Assembly: GCA_028276365.1 (NCBI GenBank)
Contig: JAPYWL010000004.1
Coordinates: forward strand, 4,690 to 68,689
Source: Deltaproteobacteria bacterium
GTDB taxonomy: Bacteria > DRYD01
DNA length: 64,000 bases
Direction of reading: 5' to 3'
The first letter of the stretch is position 1; each line of letters begins with the position of its first letter. The position numbers and the translations under genes were made by a program. The notes beneath the pieces are model-generated. The model made no database searches and was not told where the DNA came from. It saw nothing but the letters and a program-made list of their open reading frames with translations. This document shows positions 1-8,517 of the stretch, one piece after another.

Positions 1-434
1 TTTTAGGTGGAGTTATATTAGTAGGCCAGTTATTAGCTGTTTATATGGCTAATGCTGGAGGATTATGGGATAATGCTAAAAAGAAAATAGAAGAAGGATT
101 CTTAGGGGGTAAAGGTACTGAATATCATAAGGCTGCAGTAGTTGGAGATACTGTTGGAGATCCTTTAAAGGATACTACTGGACCCGCTATTAACCCATTA
201 ATTAAAGTAATAAACTTAGTAGCTCTATTAATTGCTCCTTTAATAGCTGTTGGTAATGAAGTATCTTTAGAATTTAAAATTTCTGCTATTTTAGTAAGTT
301 TGGTATTATTAATTATTGCAGTATATGTATCTAATAAAGGATCATTACTTGATAGTGAGGAAGCTAAAAATGAACTACAAAAATTAGCTTCTAAGCATTC
401 CCAATCTAAATTAACCGATGAAGCTAAGGTGTAA
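1..434 (+). CDS. hppA: Membrane-bound proton/sodium-pumping pyrophosphatase, C-terminal part
   Basis: This is the 3' end of a gene that begins before the window; the open frame (codons from base 3) runs in from the left edge, so the ATG at 45 is internal. The visible 144 residues hold the conserved M-PPase stretch with GGLWDNAKK, then [19 protein letters not shown] and two last membrane helices. The [11 protein letters not shown] motif supplies aspartate and lysine residues that bind magnesium pyrophosphate. The family couples pyrophosphate hydrolysis to H+ or Na+ export across the inner membrane. The residue that distinguishes K+-dependent from independent forms lies upstream and cannot be read here. 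The C-terminal tail after the last helix is about 30 residues, charged and cytoplasmic or periplasmic. Identification is secure; pumped ion unknown. Confidence 0.95.
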   Translation, partial: LGGVILVGQLLAVYMANAGGLWDNAKKKIEEGFLGGKGTEYHKAAVVGDTVGDPLKDTTGPAINPLIKVINLVALLIAPLIAVGNEVSLEFKISAILVSLVLLIIAVYVSNKGSLLDSEEAKNELQKLASKHSQSKLTDEAKV

Positions 435-491
435 ATTAAAGAATAAAGCGTAAATTATTAATATTAATTTAAAAAGAAGCATTATTATTTA

Positions 492-1211
492 ATGAGTAAT
501 AATATTTTAAATAAAAACAGTATTTTAAATAAAGAAGATATAGAATTTATTTATAACAACTATTCAGAGTATGTTTTAAAGGTAATTAGAGAATTGGGAG
601 ATAATTATTTTCCTAATACCTCAGGAAATGTTAGCACTTTAATAGAATATAAAGGTAATAAGTATATACTATCTACTCCAAGTTCTATAAATTCTTTAAA
701 ACCTAAGGATAAATTAAAACCATTTGAATTAAGTCTAATTGATCTAAATAATAATTTAATTTACGGATTAAAACAAACATCTGAAATAAATTTGCATTTA
801 GAAATATATAAAAACTTGGATAATGTAAATTATGTAATTCATACACATCCTTTTTATTGTACTGTTTTTGCTGTTTTGAATAAGAAAATAGAAACAAAGA
901 TAATGGCTGAATCTTATTTAAAGGTTCCCAAGATTTTATATGTGCCTTATGAAACTCCTTCTACTTTAAATTTGGCTACTAAAGTTATTCAAAAAATAAA
1001 AAAAGAAGGGTATTTCCCTGTTATTTTATTTAATCATGGATTAGTTGTTTTTGGTAATGACTTAGATAAATTAATTGATATTACAAAAACTATTGAACAC
1101 ACTGCTAAAACTTATTTCTACTCTTTAATAATATCTATTCCTAAAAAAATAAAATATCATAAAATAAAAGAACTAGAAAAATTGTTTTTTAATTATGATG
1201 AAAGAAATTAA
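492..1211 (+). CDS. Class II aldolase/adducin-family protein
   Basis: The 239-residue protein has the class II aldolase fold markers in order: SGNVS near residue 44, SEINLHLEIY near 97, the metal-binding HTHP near 117, NHGLVVFG near 180 and a further histidine in EHTAKTYF near 202. These correspond to the zinc-binding histidines and the catalytic glutamate of L-fuculose-phosphate aldolase, L-ribulose-phosphate 4-epimerase and methylthioribulose-phosphate dehydratase. The substrate cannot be told from sequence. The stop overlaps the dapD start by 17 nt, so the two are probably co-transcribed, although no shared pathway is obvious. The Shine-Dalgarno match is weak. Confidence 0.8.
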   Translation: MSNNILNKNSILNKEDIEFIYNNYSEYVLKVIRELGDNYFPNTSGNVSTLIEYKGNKYILSTPSSINSLKPKDKLKPFELSLIDLNNNLIYGLKQTSEINLHLEIYKNLDNVNYVIHTHPFYCTVFAVLNKKIETKIMAESYLKVPKILYVPYETPSTLNLATKVIQKIKKEGYFPVILFNHGLVVFGNDLDKLIDITKTIEHTAKTYFYSLIISIPKKIKYHKIKELEKLFFNYDERN

Positions 1212-1998
1212 AAAATTAGAAGAGTTAATTAATTATTTATGGGAAGAAAAAGAAAATAATAAAGATATTTTATTTAAGCATAAAAAAGAAATAAAAAGAG
1301 TGGTAGATTTGCTTGATAAAGGGAAAATAAGGGTTGTAGAAAATGTTGATAATCAATGGATAGTTAATGAATATGTAAAGAAAGCAATATTGTTATATTT
1401 TATGGTATTTAAAATTAGGAATATAGATTTTAGGGGTATAAAATATAGGGATAAGATTCCATTAAAAAGGACTTATAAAGACGTAAGAGTAGTACCAGGG
1501 GCTATTGTAAGATATGGTAGCTATTTAGAACCAAATGTAGTAGTTATGCCTAGTTTTATTAATATAGGAGCTTATGTAGGTGCTAATACTATGGTTGATA
1601 CTTGGGTAACTGTGGGTTCTTGTGCTTACGTAGGAAGAAATGTTCATTTAGCAGGAGGAGTAGGGATAGGTGGCGTATTGGAACCTCCTTCTGCTTTACC
1701 TGTTATTATTGAAGATAATTGCTTTATAGGATCAAGATCTATAATAGTAGAAGGAGCGGTTATTAAAAGAGGTGCTGTTTTAGCAGCTAATGTGGTTATT
1801 ACCTCTTCTACTAAAATTATTGATATAAATACTGGAGAAATTTATTATTCTTATGTTCCTGAGGATAGTGTTGTTATTCCTGGAACATATTATAAAGAAA
1901 TAAATTCTAGTAAATATGGCATAAATTGTGCCTTGATAATTGGTAAGAGAAAAGAATCCACTAACCTAAAAACTATGCTTAATCAATTTCTTAGATAA
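1195..1998 (+). CDS. dapD: 2,3,4,5-tetrahydropyridine-2,6-dicarboxylate N-succinyltransferase
   Basis: A 267-residue protein with an N-terminal helical domain and a left-handed beta-helix made of hexapeptide repeats (from about residue 95). The DapD signature is visible: VVPGAIVRYGSYLEPNVVVM, MVDTWVTVGSCAYVGRNVH, the GGVGIGGVLEPP turn and EDNCFIGSRSIIVEGA. It succinylates tetrahydrodipicolinate on the succinylase route to meso-diaminopimelate and lysine, thus feeding the peptidoglycan enzymes encoded nearby. Length is close to the usual 270. It overlaps the aldolase gene by 17 nt and starts with two adjacent ATG codons, so either may be used; no clear Shine-Dalgarno site is seen, consistent with translational coupling. 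Confidence 0.95.
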   Translation: MMKEIKKLEELINYLWEEKENNKDILFKHKKEIKRVVDLLDKGKIRVVENVDNQWIVNEYVKKAILLYFMVFKIRNIDFRGIKYRDKIPLKRTYKDVRVVPGAIVRYGSYLEPNVVVMPSFINIGAYVGANTMVDTWVTVGSCAYVGRNVHLAGGVGIGGVLEPPSALPVIIEDNCFIGSRSIIVEGAVIKRGAVLAANVVITSSTKIIDINTGEIYYSYVPEDSVVIPGTYYKEINSSKYGINCALIIGKRKESTNLKTMLNQFLR

Positions 1999-2051
1999 AT
2001 ATTTTATAGTTAATTTTCTTTTTTACTTGTATTTTTGGGAAATTGTATTAA

Positions 2052-2067
2052 TAAGTTAGCTAACTTA
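2052..2067. promoter_or_regulatory. 16-bp perfect palindrome upstream of the antiporter gene
   Basis: The sequence TAAGTTAGCTAACTTA is a perfect 16-bp inverted repeat lying 41 bp before the antiporter start in an otherwise featureless 110-bp gap. Its size and symmetry suit a dimeric repressor operator. No regulator gene sits beside it, so this is inference only. Confidence 0.35.
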
Positions 2068-2108
2068 GAGAATTGGAATAATTTGAATAATTAGAATATC
2101 CTAAATTT

Positions 2109-3242
2109 ATGGAATACATTTTAATAGGTTTATTTTTTATACTTTTGTTTATTTTTTCTTACTACTTTAGAGTATCTTATGTATTTTTTTCTATATTTTT
2201 GGCTATTATTCTTGGTATTGCTTTTATTTATCTATTTAAAGAGAATTCTAATATTGTTTTTTTTAATAACATAAAAAGTAATTTATCGTTTTTTTATGAT
2301 AATGCCTTTATTTTTCTTTTCTTTTATTTAGGTTTAGGATATAGTTTTAATAAGATTTATAAGATTTTAATGAAATCTTTAATTCCTTCTTTATTGGATT
2401 TAGTTAATTTGGTTGTTTCATTTGTATTATTTTTTTTAATTTTAAAGGATTTTTTTATCAGTTTGGTTTTAAGTTTAGTTATTTATCCTTCTAGTACAGC
2501 TATTATTGTAAAGAAATTAGAAAATTATAAATTATTATACAGTAAGCAAGCTGATTTTTTATTAGGGGTTTTATTGTTTGAGGATTTTGTTCTTATAGTA
2601 ATACTTAGTTTTATAAGTATTAAAAATTTTAATCTGTATTTATTTTTAGTTGGCGCTATTTTATTTTTAATTATTATTATCTTTTTGCTAAATATATTTG
2701 AAAAGTATAAAAAAAATATAGAATTAATACTAAATAGTGATTTGGGGATATTTTTGGTTATTGGTATAGTTTTATTTTTTACTTGGTTATTTTACAAGGT
2801 TTTCTATTTACCTTATTTTATTTCTTCTTTTGTTTTAGGAATATCAATTAATCAATATTTAGCAGATAAAGTAAGGAGCAAGATAGATGGATTTAAGGAT
2901 TTAGCTTTGTTTTCTTTTATGTTTTTATTCTTTTTAGATTCTATTATGAAAGAGAAAACTTTGATTTTTTATGATTATCATATTTTGTTTATTTTAATTT
3001 TTTTATTATTTTTAAAGTTATTAACTACTTATATTGGGGCAAAGAATTTTGGAATAAGTTCAAAAAATTTGAATTTTGTATCTATCTTATCTTTAATAAG
3101 AGGAGAATTTAGTATTATTGCTATTTCTTTTATCCCTAAATATTTTACACTAGCTTTAATTGTTGTTATTTTAACTAACTTATTAGCTACTTTTAGTTTA
3201 AATTTATTTATTTTTAGAGATAGAAAAATTGTTAAAAAATGA
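2109..3242 (+). CDS. Monovalent cation:proton antiporter, CPA2/KefB-like
   Basis: A 377-residue, almost wholly hydrophobic protein with about 11-12 predicted membrane segments. The CPA2 signature YPSSTAIIVKKLEN near residue 133 is followed by LLFEDFVLIVIL near 163, where the antiporter family carries its ion-binding acidic residue. A second conserved stretch, SLIRGEFSIIAI, is near residue 328. It should exchange K+ or Na+ for H+ at the inner membrane. There is no C-terminal RCK/TrkA-N nucleotide-binding domain, so it is shorter than KefB/KefC. It converges on the lytic transglycosylase gene with only 23 bp between the stops. Confidence 0.8.
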   Translation: MEYILIGLFFILLFIFSYYFRVSYVFFSIFLAIILGIAFIYLFKENSNIVFFNNIKSNLSFFYDNAFIFLFFYLGLGYSFNKIYKILMKSLIPSLLDLVNLVVSFVLFFLILKDFFISLVLSLVIYPSSTAIIVKKLENYKLLYSKQADFLLGVLLFEDFVLIVILSFISIKNFNLYLFLVGAILFLIIIIFLLNIFEKYKKNIELILNSDLGIFLVIGIVLFFTWLFYKVFYLPYFISSFVLGISINQYLADKVRSKIDGFKDLALFSFMFLFFLDSIMKEKTLIFYDYHILFILIFLLFLKLLTTYIGAKNFGISSKNLNFVSILSLIRGEFSIIAISFIPKYFTLALIVVILTNLLATFSLNLFIFRDRKIVKK

Positions 3243-3265
3243 TAAATTATTAAAGTTTGTAAATT

Positions 3266-4276
3266 TTAAGCTATGTATCTCATTTCTGACTTATATTGTT
3301 GATAATAAACCATAATTCTTCTTACATAATTTTGAGTTTCAGCAAATGGAGGAATTCCACCATATTTTTTAACATTACCGGGACCTGCATTATATGCAGC
3401 TAATGCTAATTCTACTCTACCTCCAAACATATCTAACATTTGTCTTAAATATTTGGCTCCACCCATTACGTTTTGTACAGGATCAAAAGGATTTGATACT
3501 CCTAAAGATCTTGCAGTTTCTGGCATTAATTGCATTAATCCCATTGCTCCTACATGGGATCTAGCATTGGGATTAAAACCACTTTCTTGTTTTATTACTG
3601 CTTTTAATAAAGCTGGATCTAAATTGTATCTTTGAGCTGCTTGTAAAATTATTCTATCTAATTGATTTTGAGGAATGAAATTTCTAAAACCTATATTACC
3701 TGAATTAGGGGTAAGAGGGAATTCACCCATACCAGGGAATCCACCTATACCAGGAAATCCACTCATACCAGGAAATCCACCCATACCAGGGAATCCACCT
3801 ATACCAGGAAATCCACTCATACCAGGAAATCCACTCATACCAGGAAATCCACCCATACCAGGAAATCCACCCATACCAGGGAATCCATTCATACCAGAAA
3901 ATCCGCTCATGTTGTTATTATTAACAAGTGTTAGTAATAATAATAGTAAGCTTAATAGTAGCATTGGATTTATAGGGTTTTGAATCATATTATTATTAAA
4001 TGGAGCATTATTATTAAATGGAAAACTAAAGGGACTATTTAATGGATTTGAAAAGTTATTCATTAAAGGAATAGCTGTTCCTAATAAAGCACCTATTAAT
4101 CCTCCTGTTAATCCTCCTATTAATCCACTAATAAATGGGTTATTTAATGAGTTATTTGAAATATTATAATTATCAAAAAGATAATTAAATGTTATATTTG
4201 ATGTAGTTATAGAACTAAAGGAGAAAGTTGAAAATCCAGAGGTTATAGAAAAATTTGAATAATTAAAATTAATCAT
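3266..4276 (-). CDS. SLT-type lytic transglycosylase with collagen-like GFPGM repeats
   Basis: The C-terminal 140 residues are a soluble lytic transglycosylase domain: [17 protein letters not shown] holds the catalytic glutamate (E231), followed by [23 protein letters not shown] and [13 protein letters not shown]. Such enzymes cleave the MurNAc-GlcNAc bond to leave 1,6-anhydro ends. The first 200 residues are unusual: an Asn/Phe/Ser-rich start with no classical signal peptide, a glycine zipper ([16 protein letters not shown], residues 51-66), a leucine run (105-117), then ten hexapeptides of the form GFPGM[GS] (residues 125-184). The AAGGAGGTGT Shine-Dalgarno site fixes the start. It is divergent from rlmN. 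How it leaves the cytoplasm is not evident, though the hydrophobic segments may anchor it. Confidence 0.88.
   Translation of the reverse strand: MINFNYSNFSITSGFSTFSFSSITTSNITFNYLFDNYNISNNSLNNPFISGLIGGLTGGLIGALLGTAIPLMNNFSNPLNSPFSFPFNNNAPFNNNMIQNPINPMLLLSLLLLLLTLVNNNNMSGFSGMNGFPGMGGFPGMGGFPGMSGFPGMSGFPGIGGFPGMGGFPGMSGFPGIGGFPGMGEFPLTPNSGNIGFRNFIPQNQLDRIILQAAQRYNLDPALLKAVIKQESGFNPNARSHVGAMGLMQLMPETARSLGVSNPFDPVQNVMGGAKYLRQMLDMFGGRVELALAAYNAGPGNVKKYGGIPPFAETQNYVRRIMVYYQQYKSEMRYIA
3725..3904 (-). repeat. 18-bp in-frame tandem repeats encoding GFPGM[G/S]
   Basis: Ten 18-bp units lie within the lytic transglycosylase gene. Units differ at the Met/Ile and Gly/Ser positions and at the first unit (GFSGMN). 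Because the period is a multiple of three, copy number could change without breaking the frame. The protein has Gly at every third position only partly (G-F-P-G-M-x), so it resembles but is not strictly a collagen G-X-Y repeat. Confidence 0.9.
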
Positions 4277-4509
4277 TTTTTTTACACCTCCTTCTTTATT
4301 AGGATTTTAATCCTTATTATATTTATAAAAATTTTTTTTAGCTATTTTTAATAAGATTGTTAAAAAAGTTAAAAAAAATAGAAAAATGTTAAAAAATATT
4401 ATTTTTATTATATTATGTAATAATTTTTTTTTATATCTTTGTAAAGGTAATTATTTGAGGATTGTTTAAATATATATAAGGGTAAATATAAATAGGGGAG
4501 ATTTTTAAT
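4277..4509. other. Divergent intergenic region, no recognised element
   Basis: This 233-bp gap separates the divergent starts of the lytic transglycosylase gene and rlmN. It is nearly all A and T, so many sites resemble -10 boxes and none can be singled out. Promoters for both genes should lie here. The only clear motif is the strong Shine-Dalgarno site of the minus-strand gene at its left edge. Confidence 0.5.
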
Positions 4510-5604
4510 ATGGATTATTATCTAAAAAATTATACTTATAGTCAATTAAAAGATTTGTTAAAGAATATATTAGCTAAAGATAAGAGTAATCTAAAGGAAG
4601 ATTTTTTTAATTATAGAGTTGATCAGATTTTTAATTGGATTTATAAGAAATATGAGGATAAAATAGATAATTTTTCTGATTTATCCAAAAATTTTAGAGA
4701 ATTCTTAAAAAATAATTTTGAAATAAATTCACTAAAGATATATGATACAAAATTATCTAAATACAATGATTCAATTAAGTTTTTATTTAAGACATCTGAT
4801 AATGAGTATATAGAAAGTGTTTTAATGAAACATCCCCAAAGATACACTGTTTGTTTATCTACTCAGGTAGGTTGTAATGTTAGGTGTATATTTTGTGCTT
4901 CAGGTATTAATGGGCTTAAAAGAAATTTGAATTTAGCTGAAATAATTGATCAGTTATTTTTAATTCAGAAGTATATATATATGAGAGAAAAAATGAGAAT
5001 TACGAATATAGTTTATATGGGTATGGGAGAACCTTTATTTAATTATGAAAACCTTATTAAATCTTTGGATATTTTTACCCATGATAAAGCTTTTAATATA
5101 AGTAATAGAAATATAACTGTTTCTACTTCGGGAGTAGTTGATAAGATTTATGAATTAGCAGAAGAAAAATTTAGAGTAAAACTTGCTATTTCATTACACT
5201 CTCCCTTTGAAAATAAAAGACAAAAATTAATCCCCTTAGCTAAAAAATATAAAATACCTCAAATATTAAAAGCTGCTGAATATTATTTTTTGAAAACTAA
5301 GCGAAGGATAACTATTGAATATATTTTACTTAAAAACATAACAGACACCTTAGAAGATGCTAAAGAATTGGTAAATATTCTAAAAAATTATAATTTTAAA
5401 GTATTTATTAATTTGATTCCTTATAATTCAATAGGTAATATTTATTTAGATAATGTTTTATTAGAACAATCAGATAATGAATCTATAATTCAATTTTATA
5501 ATTATATAAAGAAATATTTTGAGGTAAATGTTAGATGGAGCTTAGGAAGAGATATTAACGCTGCTTGTGGGCAACTTAGAAGACAGTTAATCAATTCAAT
5601 CTAA
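4510..5604 (+). CDS. rlmN: 23S rRNA (adenine2503-C2)/tRNA (adenine37-C2)-methyltransferase
   Basis: A 364-residue radical-SAM enzyme. The cluster motif CxxxCxxC is at C122, C126 and C129 (GCNVRCIFCAS), preceded by the family stretch YTVCLSTQVG. Downstream are YMGMGEPL, where SAM is bound, SLHSPFENKR and, near the C-terminus, NAACGQL, whose cysteine is the second catalytic (methyl-carrying) residue of the family. It methylates C2 of A2503 in 23S rRNA and A37 in some tRNAs. Length is typical. It is followed after 15 bp by the PBP2 gene, probably in the same transcript. Confidence 0.95.
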   Translation: MDYYLKNYTYSQLKDLLKNILAKDKSNLKEDFFNYRVDQIFNWIYKKYEDKIDNFSDLSKNFREFLKNNFEINSLKIYDTKLSKYNDSIKFLFKTSDNEYIESVLMKHPQRYTVCLSTQVGCNVRCIFCASGINGLKRNLNLAEIIDQLFLIQKYIYMREKMRITNIVYMGMGEPLFNYENLIKSLDIFTHDKAFNISNRNITVSTSGVVDKIYELAEEKFRVKLAISLHSPFENKRQKLIPLAKKYKIPQILKAAEYYFLKTKRRITIEYILLKNITDTLEDAKELVNILKNYNFKVFINLIPYNSIGNIYLDNVLLEQSDNESIIQFYNYIKKYFEVNVRWSLGRDINAACGQLRRQLINSI

Positions 5605-5619
5605 TTTTTATATTTTTTA

Positions 5620-7341
5620 ATGAGGTACCTCTTTATTATATTTATTTTAGGGTATCTTTGGGTATTTTATAATTTATTAAAAATACATTTTCTAAAACAC
5701 GATTTATTTAAACAAAAATTATACCAATTTACCACTATAACTATCTATACTTCACCTAATAGATCTTTAATTTTAGATAGAAATTTAAAGGAAATAGTTC
5801 AAAATAAATCAGAATTTTATATAACTTTACAAAAATCTAAACTACAATTGCTAAACAGAAATACTAGAATGAATATCATAGATAATCTAAGTAAATACTT
5901 TAATAAAGATATTCAGCAAGAAATTGCTAAATCATATTTGGATAAAGTTATTTTAAAAAAAAATCCAAATATTAATGATATTTCATTTATAACTGAGAAT
6001 TTATATTATTTATATGGTGTTAATGTTGAGATTTTTTATAATAGATATTATCCTTATAAATCTGCTGCTGCTTTTATAACGGGATTTGTTAATATGCCTT
6101 CTTATGAAGAAATTAAAAATAATCCAGAGTTAATTTACTATGATTATACTGGAAAGGATGGCTTAGAAAAGCAGTATGATAATTTATTAAGAGGAAAATT
6201 AGGGGTTATTAAATATCAAATAAAGCCTGATGGCACTCCTTATAAAGTTTTGGATAAATCAGAACCTGTTAATAATTTTTACCTTAAAACCACTATTGAT
6301 ATTGATATTCAATTATATATTTATAATGAATTAAAAAAATTATGTGATAATTTAAGTATAAAAAATAATCAGCCAGTAGGAGGTTCTGTTGTTTTAATGA
6401 AAACTAATGGTGAGATTTTATCTTTAGTTAGTTATCCATCTTATGATCCAAATACTTTAAAGCCTGATTATAATTATATACTAAAGAAATACCCAGGTTT
6501 TTCTTATTTTTTAAATAGAGCTATTTCAGGGGAATATCCTCCAGCTTCTACTTTTAAAATTATAACTTCTTTAGCTGCTTTAAGTGAAAATATTATTAAC
6601 GATAAAACAAAGATATATTGCCCAGGGGTTTTTTATGTAGGTAGTCATCCTTTTTATTGTTTTAATCAATCAGGACATGGGTATTTAGATATTTATTCTG
6701 CTTTAGCATATTCCTGTGATGTTTTCTATTATAAACTTGGTTATTTACTAGGAATTGATAAATTATCAAAATATTGTTTCATGTTGGGATTAAATAATTT
6801 AACAGGTATTGATTTACCTTATGAAGCAAAAGGTTTTATACCTACTAAAGAGTTTAAAATGAAATATTTAAAAGAAGAATGGACTAAAGGGGATGATGTT
6901 AATAGTTCTATTGGTCAAGGAATGGTTTTGGTTACCCCTATTCAGATGGCTGTTGTTGTTAATTCTATTGCTACAGGGTATAAAGTAACCCCTTTTATTA
7001 ATTTGGATTATAAACCTAAAGTTATAAAACTTAATATAAATGAAAAAAAATTAAAAATAATAAGACAATCAATGAGGAATGCAATTGATTTTGGTACTGC
7101 TAGTATTGTTAAATATAAAGTGAAAAAATATGTAGTAGCTGGTAAAACTGGCACTGCTGAAGTACCTACTAATTCTAATAACCCTAAAGGATTAAATAAT
7201 ACATGGTTTGTTTCCTATTTTGATTATAATAAACCTGAGTATGTTTTAGTTGTTTCCTTAGAAGGTAGTGGAGGATATGGAGGAGAATATGCTGCTAACT
7301 TAGCAGCTGATATTATTAACTTTTTAGCTACTAAAAAGTAA
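5620..7341 (+). CDS. mrdA: Penicillin-binding protein 2, class B transpeptidase
   Basis: A 573-residue protein with an N-terminal membrane anchor (residues 3-22), a PBP dimerisation domain (about 45-205, with GKDGLEKQYDNLLRG near 178) and a transpeptidase domain. The active-site serine is S310 in PPASTFK, the second motif is SCD in LAYSCDVFYY, and the third is AGKTGTAE near residue 507. The GxGYxPxxxx-type dimerisation motif and SxD rather than SxN favour PBP2 (elongasome, with RodA) over FtsI. It cross-links peptidoglycan in the periplasm. There is no rodA or mreBCD next to it here. No obvious Shine-Dalgarno precedes the ATG. Confidence 0.9.
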   Translation: MRYLFIIFILGYLWVFYNLLKIHFLKHDLFKQKLYQFTTITIYTSPNRSLILDRNLKEIVQNKSEFYITLQKSKLQLLNRNTRMNIIDNLSKYFNKDIQQEIAKSYLDKVILKKNPNINDISFITENLYYLYGVNVEIFYNRYYPYKSAAAFITGFVNMPSYEEIKNNPELIYYDYTGKDGLEKQYDNLLRGKLGVIKYQIKPDGTPYKVLDKSEPVNNFYLKTTIDIDIQLYIYNELKKLCDNLSIKNNQPVGGSVVLMKTNGEILSLVSYPSYDPNTLKPDYNYILKKYPGFSYFLNRAISGEYPPASTFKIITSLAALSENIINDKTKIYCPGVFYVGSHPFYCFNQSGHGYLDIYSALAYSCDVFYYKLGYLLGIDKLSKYCFMLGLNNLTGIDLPYEAKGFIPTKEFKMKYLKEEWTKGDDVNSSIGQGMVLVTPIQMAVVVNSIATGYKVTPFINLDYKPKVIKLNINEKKLKIIRQSMRNAIDFGTASIVKYKVKKYVVAGKTGTAEVPTNSNNPKGLNNTWFVSYFDYNKPEYVLVVSLEGSGGYGGEYAANLAADIINFLATKK

Positions 7342-7484
7342 GTTTTTTTAAATATTATATTTAGCTTTTATTCTTTTATATTGCTTCTTTTAATTTTGAA
7401 AAGGATTTTAGATTTATAAATAGAATATAAAAGTGTCCATTAAATAATATAATATATATAGTAAAAAATTAGGGGGTGAAAAAA

Positions 7485-7553
7485 ATGGGTTGGTGGTGGT
7501 TAGTTATGTTAGCTATTATTTTAGTAGGTTTATCCTATCCTGATACATTCTAA
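7485..7553 (+). CDS. 22-residue membrane peptide
   Basis: A short frame MGWWWLVMLAIILVGLSYPD plus TF is preceded by a very strong AGGGGGTGA Shine-Dalgarno site at ideal spacing. The peptide is one hydrophobic helix with three tryptophans at the start and a short polar tail. It lies alone in the 476-bp gap between PBP2 and the zinc-ribbon gene. The rest of that gap shows no recognisable element. Tiny single-helix membrane proteins of this kind usually modulate a larger membrane complex, but no partner can be named. The ribosome site is the main reason to believe in it. Confidence 0.55.
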   Translation: MGWWWLVMLAIILVGLSYPDTF

Positions 7554-7817
7554 TTTTAAATTAATTGATCTTATAAAATTATAAAAATTATAAAAGAGAT
7601 AATAAAGAGATAATAAATGATAAAATAAGAATTTAAAATTAATAAAAATTAGTATTTTTTTTATAAAAATAAACAAGCAACTTATATAGCTTAGAATTAT
7701 CTACAAATACCTATTTTATAATAAAAAAACTTTATTAATGTGCTAAAGCGCTAAATGAGTATTGTTTAATAAAGGAGTATAGTTTGATTATATTTTAGTT
7801 AAAGAGGTGATTTATAA

Positions 7818-8408
7818 ATGTTTTGTCCTAGATGTTTAATTAATTCTAAAGAAGTTTTGCTCCAAAATATGGTATTAGAGGGTATAGAATTGGATGTATG
7901 TAATTCTTGTGGAGGGATATGGTTTGATAAACAGGAATTGGCTGCTGCTGTATCCTTAGATAAACAAACTGTAGATAGTTTTTATAATAAATTAAATGCT
8001 TTAAAAGTGCAAAATGAAACGAGTGAAACAGTTTCAAATGACCAGAATTTTGCTAAAGATCTTATTCTTAAATGTCCTAAGTGTAACATTGAGATGAGTA
8101 AATATAGATATATGTATACTTCTAATATCTATATAGACTCGTGTGATAGGTGTGAGGGTATTTGGTTAGATAATAATGAATTGTTAAATATAATAAATTA
8201 TTTAGAAGAAGCAAGTAAAGTGGATCCTGAAAAGGAAGCTGCTGTTTTAGCTAAAGTACAACAAATAAAAAGAGAATATGAATTAAGAGAAAAGGAATTT
8301 GTAGATAGCTTAGTTAAACTTGATGATAAAGCAAGAAACCCTATCACTAAAGGTTTAGGTGAAGTTTTACAAGCTATTTACTCTTTTCTATATAAAAGAG
8401 GATTATAA
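7818..8408 (+). CDS. Protein with two TFIIB-type zinc ribbons
   Basis: The 196-residue protein has two copies of the zf-TFIIB motif: CPRC near residue 3 with CNSCGGIWFDKQEL near 28, and CPKC near 82 with CDRCEGIWLDNNEL near 108. Each contributes four cysteines for one zinc ion, followed by the family's W-[FL]-D-x-x-E-L. The last 80 residues are charged and helical. The family is widespread in bacteria and has no settled function. A clear AGAGGTGA Shine-Dalgarno site supports the start. The neighbours give no functional hint. Confidence 0.85.
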   Translation: MFCPRCLINSKEVLLQNMVLEGIELDVCNSCGGIWFDKQELAAAVSLDKQTVDSFYNKLNALKVQNETSETVSNDQNFAKDLILKCPKCNIEMSKYRYMYTSNIYIDSCDRCEGIWLDNNELLNIINYLEEASKVDPEKEAAVLAKVQQIKREYELREKEFVDSLVKLDDKARNPITKGLGEVLQAIYSFLYKRGL

Positions 8409-8517
8409 TTAAATTATTAAGTAGAAGTTAATTTATTAGCTTACTAAAAAGAAATAAGTAATCTTAAATAGGAAAAAACTTTTGGAAATTAAGATAAGTA
8501 ATATTAGGGAGTGTGTT

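Noticed and set aside
3675-3983. Plus-strand frame with GNPPIPGNP repeats
   Set aside because: It is the complementary reading of the GFPGM repeat in the lytic transglycosylase gene and has no ribosome site.
7342-7484. Individual promoter -10/-35 boxes in AT-rich gaps
   Set aside because: TATAAT-like words occur everywhere in this composition, so no single site can be distinguished by eye.
8482-8517. TTG at 8482 as ispH start
   Set aside because: There is no ribosome site, and the ATG at 8518 gives the family's normal N-terminus with AGGGAG upstream.
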